From contig MHBK01000036.1 of assembly GCA_001804865.1 (NCBI GenBank), positions 51,957-115,956 on the forward strand: a stretch of 64,000 nt of DNA, written 5' to 3'. Positions 61,839-64,000 of the stretch are shown piece by piece. The position numbers and the translations under genes are program-made. How positions within the stretch are numbered: position 1 is the first letter of the stretch; the number at the start of each line of letters is the position of its first letter. This stretch comes from Lentisphaerae bacterium GWF2_57_35. Its GTDB lineage: Bacteria; Verrucomicrobiota; Kiritimatiellia; CAIQIC01; GWF2-57-35. Under the pieces are notes generated by a model. The model had not been told where the DNA came from. It was given only the letters and a program-made list of their open reading frames with translations, and ran no database searches.

Positions 61839-63836
61839 CTATGCCACAAACTGGTTCAGTGAAACGTAATCCTTGATGTATTCGGGCACCAGCGTCCGGT
61901 ACTTCTCCGGCACGGCGCGGAAATCGCGGGTGGAGAACATGGGGTTGGTCGCCAAATCGGTGAATTGCCTGCTATCGATGATGTGGCGTATCTGGTCGCT
62001 GGTGATATAGGCCTTGAAGTAGGTCTTGATGGCCGGGATGGCGGCGGGCGGCTCAGGCACACGGTCGGCAACGAACTTGGCGAACTCTTCTTCCAGCAAC
62101 TCATCCTTGGACTTGAAGCGCGGGATGAGGCCGAAGACCTTTTCGAGAATCTCGCGCAGGGTGATGCGGCGATCCACGGCGGCGGCTTTGCGCAGTTTAT
62201 CGAGCGTGTAATACTCCTCGGGTTTGTCGAAGACTTCGCGGTTGATGTAGTCAATGACGCGGTCCCACTGGCCGGCGTCGACGGCGGAGGCCACGGTGTC
62301 GTTGGCGCGGATCACGTCTTCGAACTTCTCGAAGAACATGCGATCGATTTTCATGCCCTCGTAACCGATGGTCTCTTCCTTGACCATCGCGAGAATGTCG
62401 GCGCCGAGATGCTCATACGTGCCGCCCGCGACCACCGGGCCGTGGCCCCCTCCCCCTTCGTCGCCGCTCTTGCCTTTGGGCGGCGGGAGCTTCAGCACTT
62501 CGTCGTAGTTGAAGTCCTCCTCGAAGTATTCGCAGTTGGCGAAGAAGTCGAAGAGCTTGAAGGAGGCCTTTATGGGCTTCTGGACGCCTTCCTTGAGGCT
62601 GTCGTCGAAAAGCACGTCGCGGAAGTCGTGCTTGCGGGTGCCGCGACCCTTGATCTGGATGAAGTCGGTCGGCGAGAAGATGGGACGGAAGAGGCCGAGG
62701 TTGAGGATGTCGGTGCAGTCGTAGCCGGTTGTCATCATGCCGACGGTGACGCAGATGCGAGCCTTGCTGGTCTTGTAGGCGGGGTTGAAGTTGCCCGAGC
62801 CGAGTAGATTGTTGTTGCTGAAGTTGATGGTAAACTGCTGGGCGTCGGGGATCTGGGAGGTTACCTGGACGGCGAAGTCGGACTGGTACTTGCCGGGGAA
62901 CATGCGGTCGGCCATCTGGTTAAGAATCTGCGCCAGTTTGGCGGCGTGATTCTGGCTGACGGCAAAGATGATGGACTTGCCGATTTCGCCGCTGACAGGG
63001 TCGCGCAGGGCATTCTCCAAAAAAGTCTTGCAGAGGAGCTGATTGGTGGCGTCGGCGAAGAACCGCTTTTCGAATTCGCGTTGTTTGAAGGCCTGTTGCT
63101 GATCCTCGCCGGAATCATCGGTGAATGTGACGACGAAGCCTTCATCTGACAGGAGTTGGGTGGTGATCCCGGTGCGGGCGTCCACGACCGTTGGGTTGAT
63201 CAGGTAGCCCTCCTTTACGCCATCGAGCAAGGAATAGCGGAAGGTCGGTTGGCTGTTCTCGCAGCCGAAGGTGCGGTAGGTGTCGAGGAGCAGGCGGCGT
63301 TCGGCCTCGCGCGGGTCGCGGGCGCCGGGTTTTGAGCTGTCGAACCGACGGAGGTAGTCGCGCGGCGTGGCGGTGAGGCCCAGCTTGTAGCCGATAAAAT
63401 AATCGAACACGGCGCGGGCGTTGCCGCCGATGGAGCGATGCGCTTCATCGGAGATGACGAGATCGAAATCGGTCGGCGAGAAGAGCTTCTGGTACTTGTT
63501 GTTGAAAAGCAGGGATTGCACGGTGGTGACGACAATATCCGCTCGACGCAAGTCATCCCGGTTCTCCTTGTAGATCACGGTCTGGTAGTCGGCGGAGAGA
63601 ACCGCAGCGAAAGCTTTCTTGGCCTGATCCTCCAGTTCGAGGCGATCCACCAGAAAGAGGACGCGCTGGACATTGCCGGAACGGAGGAAAAGTTTGATGA
63701 CGGCGGCGGCGGTCAGGGTTTTGCCGGTGCCGGTGGCCATCTCGAACAGGAAGCGATCTTTGCCGTCGCCAACCGCAAGGGAAAAGGGGTCGGTCCCGGC
63801 ATACGTGCAAACGACGCATAGCAGGCAATATTGCAC
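61839..63836 (-). pseudogene. hsdR: Type I restriction HsdR, 5' part missing
   Basis: 665 residues of an HsdR motor subunit remain: Walker A EMATGTGKT near residue 33, DEAH box VISDEAHRS near 130, SAT-like LTATPRDY, motif VI IQIKGRGTRKHDF, and a C-terminal helical domain. The N-terminal HSDR_N nuclease domain (usually 200-300 residues before the Walker A) is absent. The first 20 or so codons are encoded by a repeat (63782-63911), so the frame is open but not homologous there. I infer disruption by the repeat or by an insertion that continues beyond the window. Restriction by this subunit is therefore unlikely unless the 5' part is supplied elsewhere. Confidence 0.8.
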
Positions 63837-63911
63837 ATATACCGGGACTGACCCTTTTGCTGCTGTTGCACATATGCCGGGACTGACCCTTTTGCTGCTG
63901 ACCCTTTTGCG
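63782..63911. repeat. REP-like cluster breaking the hsdR 5' end
   Basis: Two direct 35-base copies at 63831-63865 and 63866-63900 (core CCGGGACTGACCCTTTTGC) plus a partial third at 63901-63911. An inverted copy with a few changes is at 63782-63810. The copies start with TTGCACATAT. There are no unique spacers between units. From 63912 to the window end I find no gene that can be supported. Confidence 0.85.
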
Positions 63912-64000
63912 TAACAGTTTAGCCCATTTCGGAGGTGAATAGCTTCGTTGCGAGCGAATTCTGGAATTTTCTTTGTTTTTTATATTGCTTTTCTCGGGTG

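Noticed and set aside
63831..63911. Short CRISPR array
   Set aside because: The 35-base copies abut without spacers and an inverted copy is adjacent, which fits REP-type repeats.
61839..64000. Complete hsdR
   Set aside because: Homology begins only about 13 residues before Walker A, and the first codons are repeat DNA, so the N-terminal nuclease part is missing in this window.

Overview
The window looks like a chromosomal segment of a Gram-negative member of the PVC superphylum, most likely Verrucomicrobiota or Kiritimatiellota. The reasons are the Gloeo/Verruco-type repeats and other C-terminal habits of the giant secreted protein, Tol/Exb and OmpA-type envelope proteins, a GH44 polysaccharide hydrolase, and many short dispersed intergenic repeats. 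This assignment is inference from gene content, not from a marker gene.

Region 1 (1-13.2 kb) is about the chromosome and envelope. It holds parA and a translationally coupled ParB fused to a membrane segment and an OmpA peptidoglycan-binding domain. A LamG protein and an N-acyl-D-amino-acid deacylase follow. Then comes a minus-strand run ftsK > rodZ-like > pgsA > exbB > exbD > TPR protein > Cys-rich protein, several pairs joined by ATGA overlaps.

Region 2 (13.2-31 kb) is housekeeping: a double UspA protein, two HDOD signalling proteins, a SWIM-SNF2 helicase coupled to the oxidative pentose phosphate genes pgl and zwf, divergent gnd, an AsmA-like protein, uppP, and an ABC-2 exporter operon (permease, ATPase, permease, membrane-anchored protein).

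Region 3 (31-55 kb) opens with a decayed mobile-element nest: an IS1634-like transposase, a frameshifted remnant of a REP-associated tyrosine transposase, and inverted REP-like ends. Then comes a two-gene polysaccharide operon read on the minus strand. Its first gene is a 1700-residue GH44 endoglucanase behind a CelR-like palindromic operator. The second is a 5393-residue secreted protein in which I count one seven-repeat GloVer region plus six blocks of exactly seven FG-GAP/VCBS repeats, so probably seven seven-bladed beta-propellers in a row.

Region 4 (55.5-64 kb) is a defence island: a 5'-broken hsdR, a KilA-N protein, a four-helix-bundle gene bracketed by 31-bp terminal inverted repeats, an HsdM-HsdS fusion and an FRG-domain protein.

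Across the window lie at least six hairpin-forming repeat elements. Each is built from arrays of 6-, 7- or 10/11-bp units arranged as inverted arms. One family flanks the four-helix-bundle gene as terminal repeats and also sits in frame inside hsdM, so these elements may be mobile. Together with the ParB-OmpA fusion and the giant propeller protein, this is the most promising undescribed material here.
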